From assembly GCA_020443005.1 (NCBI GenBank), contig JAGRJA010000055.1, positions 1 through 6,191 on the forward strand: 6,191 bases of DNA, in the 5' to 3' direction. Shown here one piece after another: positions 5,114 through 6,191 of the stretch (the first letter of the stretch is position 1; every line of letters starts with the position of its first letter). Source of the stretch: Pseudomonadales bacterium (lineage in GTDB: Bacteria; Pseudomonadota; Gammaproteobacteria; Pseudomonadales; UBA7239). Under the pieces are notes generated by a model that worked only from the letters and a program-made list of their open reading frames with translations, did not search any database and was not told the DNA's origin. The translations under genes were made by a program, and so were the position numbers.

Positions 5114-6107
5114 ACAGTGCCCGCTTTCTTTGTTTGTCTTTTTCCTTGCGCTTTCTCTCTCTTCTCTGCGCGGAAGTGAGCGATGCTTCGTTGCCGATAT
5201 GAGTTTCACCGCGTTGTTTTGCGAGCTGAACCTGTTTTTCCCTCTCGATAAAACGCTTTCTTTGTTCATCGTTGAGTTTGTCGTGGCAATAGGGGCAACT
5301 GACACCCGCCTGGTAAAGAGGGCTCCGTTTATCGCTTTCCGTGATCGGCAGCCGGCAAGCATGGCATTGATCGTAGTGGCCTTTTTGCAGGTGATGATTC
5401 ACTGTGACGCGGTTGTCGAATACAAAACACTCGCCCTGCCAGAGTGAGTCCTGTTCAGGTATTTCTTCAAGGTATTTCAAAATACCGCCTTCAAGATGAT
5501 AGACCTCTTCAAAACCTTTTTGCTTGAGATAAGCGGTAGATTTTTCGCAACGGATACCTCCTGTGCAAAACATCGCGACTTTTTTATGCCGGGTTTTATC
5601 CAGGTTTTTTTCAACATAATCGGGGAATTCGCGAAAGGTTTCCGTGTGCGGGTTGACGGCACCCCTGAAAGTGCCGATTTTTACCTCGTACTCATTACGG
5701 GTATCAATAAGCAGTACATCGGGGTCGGAAATAAGCGTATTCCAGTTTTCCGGCTTGACATAGGTACCCACAACTTCCAGTGGATTAATGTCGTTGACAC
5801 CCATGGTGACAATTTCCTTTTTCAGCTTAACCTTGGTTCGATAAAAAGGTTGTTGCTCATCGAAGGACTCCTTGTAGCTGAGATCACTCAAGCGGGCATC
5901 CCGTCTGAGCCAGGAGAGCACGGCATCAATACCTTTACGATCACCGGCGATGGTACCGTTTATCCCTTCCCTTGCGAGCAGTAGTGTTCCGCAAACCTCG
6001 TTTTCCAGCAGGGTGTTGAGGAGCGGTTGTTGCAAGGTTTTAACATTGTCCAATTCAACAAATTTATACAGCGCACAAACAACGATGGGCGGGTTCTGCT
6101 CAGGCAT
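5112..6107 (-). CDS. trhO: tRNA uridine(34) hydroxylase TrhO (YceA), rhodanese domain
   Basis: TrhO hydroxylates the wobble uridine of certain tRNAs with O2, giving 5-hydroxyuridine, the precursor of the cmo5U-type modifications later completed by CmoA/CmoB; cytoplasmic. An N-terminal domain (about 1-100) with REGINGT (46-52) is followed by a rhodanese domain (about 115-220) with IDTRNEYE (134-141) and the active-site loop CTGGIRCEKS (181-190), C181 being the catalytic-position cysteine. LEGGILKYLE (205-214) is a family block. A C-terminal region holds two CxxC pairs (C248/C251, C271/C274) and ends in a strongly basic tail (315-330) that could touch RNA. The 331-residue length is usual for proteobacterial TrhO. 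GAGG (6117 down to 6114) lies 6 bases before the ATG. It converges on the FAD oxidoreductase gene with a 90-base gap and has no apparent link to F420. Confidence 0.96.
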   Translation of the reverse strand: MPEQNPPIVVCALYKFVELDNVKTLQQPLLNTLLENEVCGTLLLAREGINGTIAGDRKGIDAVLSWLRRDARLSDLSYKESFDEQQPFYRTKVKLKKEIVTMGVNDINPLEVVGTYVKPENWNTLISDPDVLLIDTRNEYEVKIGTFRGAVNPHTETFREFPDYVEKNLDKTRHKKVAMFCTGGIRCEKSTAYLKQKGFEEVYHLEGGILKYLEEIPEQDSLWQGECFVFDNRVTVNHHLQKGHYDQCHACRLPITESDKRSPLYQAGVSCPYCHDKLNDEQRKRFIEREKQVQLAKQRGETHIGNEASLTSAQRRERKRKEKDKQRKRAL

Positions 6108-6191
6108 GATATTCCTCTTTAGGCGGGTAGAATTTTCTTTCCCGGCGTTTTATCAAGTCAAACTCTCGTTAATGAAATGACCCACATTCAA
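6108..6191 (-). promoter_or_regulatory. upstream region of trhO, promoter not resolved
   Basis: These 84 bases precede trhO and reach the window edge. They hold its Shine-Dalgarno sequence (AGAGGA, 6118 down to 6113) and a good -35-like TTGACT (6161 down to 6156). The sequence 17-19 bases downstream of it (AGAAAA to AAAATT) is a poor -10, so the promoter call is tentative. No coding region is seen here. Confidence 0.25.

Noticed and set aside
5471..5486. Inverted repeat GGTATTT-CA-AAATACC within trhO
   Set aside because: Seven-base arms with a two-base centre are too short-looped for an RNA hairpin, and the stretch encodes a conserved TrhO block.
5496..5984. 162-codon plus-strand frame opposite trhO
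   Set aside because: TrhO motifs run through the whole region on the minus strand; this frame is antisense with no recognisable domain.

Overview
The window reads as a piece of chromosome from a proteobacterium, most likely a gammaproteobacterium. The sirtuin at the left end and the tRNA hydroxylase at the right end both carry signatures close to Escherichia coli CobB and TrhO (YceA), genes are densely packed, and base composition looks close to balanced by eye. No mobile element, tRNA, rRNA or CRISPR array was seen. The taxonomic placement is inference.

Layout: (1) 28-744, plus strand, a class III sirtuin (cobB). (2) 759-3189, minus strand, a tight three-gene operon transcribed npdG -> cofE -> cofD: F420-dependent NADP reductase, F420-0:gamma-glutamyl ligase and phospho-lactyl/enolpyruvyl transferase. 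cofE and cofD overlap by 4 bases, npdG and cofE are 14 bases apart, and both cofE and cofD appear to start with TTG. (3) 3190-3524, a 335-base divergent intergenic region. (4) 3525-5021, plus strand, a soluble FAD-dependent oxidoreductase of the fumarate reductase / 3-ketosteroid dehydrogenase superfamily. (5) 5022-5111, a short convergent gap with a candidate terminator. (6) 5112-6107, minus strand, trhO.

The operon is the notable part. It makes and reduces coenzyme F420, a deazaflavin hydride carrier best known from methanogens and actinobacteria and patchily present in proteobacteria. CofD joins the activated three-carbon phosphate to the chromophore FO, CofE adds the gamma-glutamyl tail, and NpdG exchanges hydride between NADPH and F420. 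FO synthase (FbiC or CofG/CofH) and the guanylyltransferase CofC are not in the window, so they must lie elsewhere if the pathway is complete. CofE is the stand-alone ligase without the FMN reductase domain of actinobacterial FbiB, which leaves open which three-carbon unit this organism uses. The divergent FAD oxidoreductase is a neighbour that might share regulation with the operon; a functional link to F420 is a hypothesis.

Structures not explained by coding alone include two perfect 10-base inverted repeats inside npdG and cofD, an anti-Shine-Dalgarno-like sequence where a ribosome binding site for cofE would be expected, and small dyads in the divergent region.
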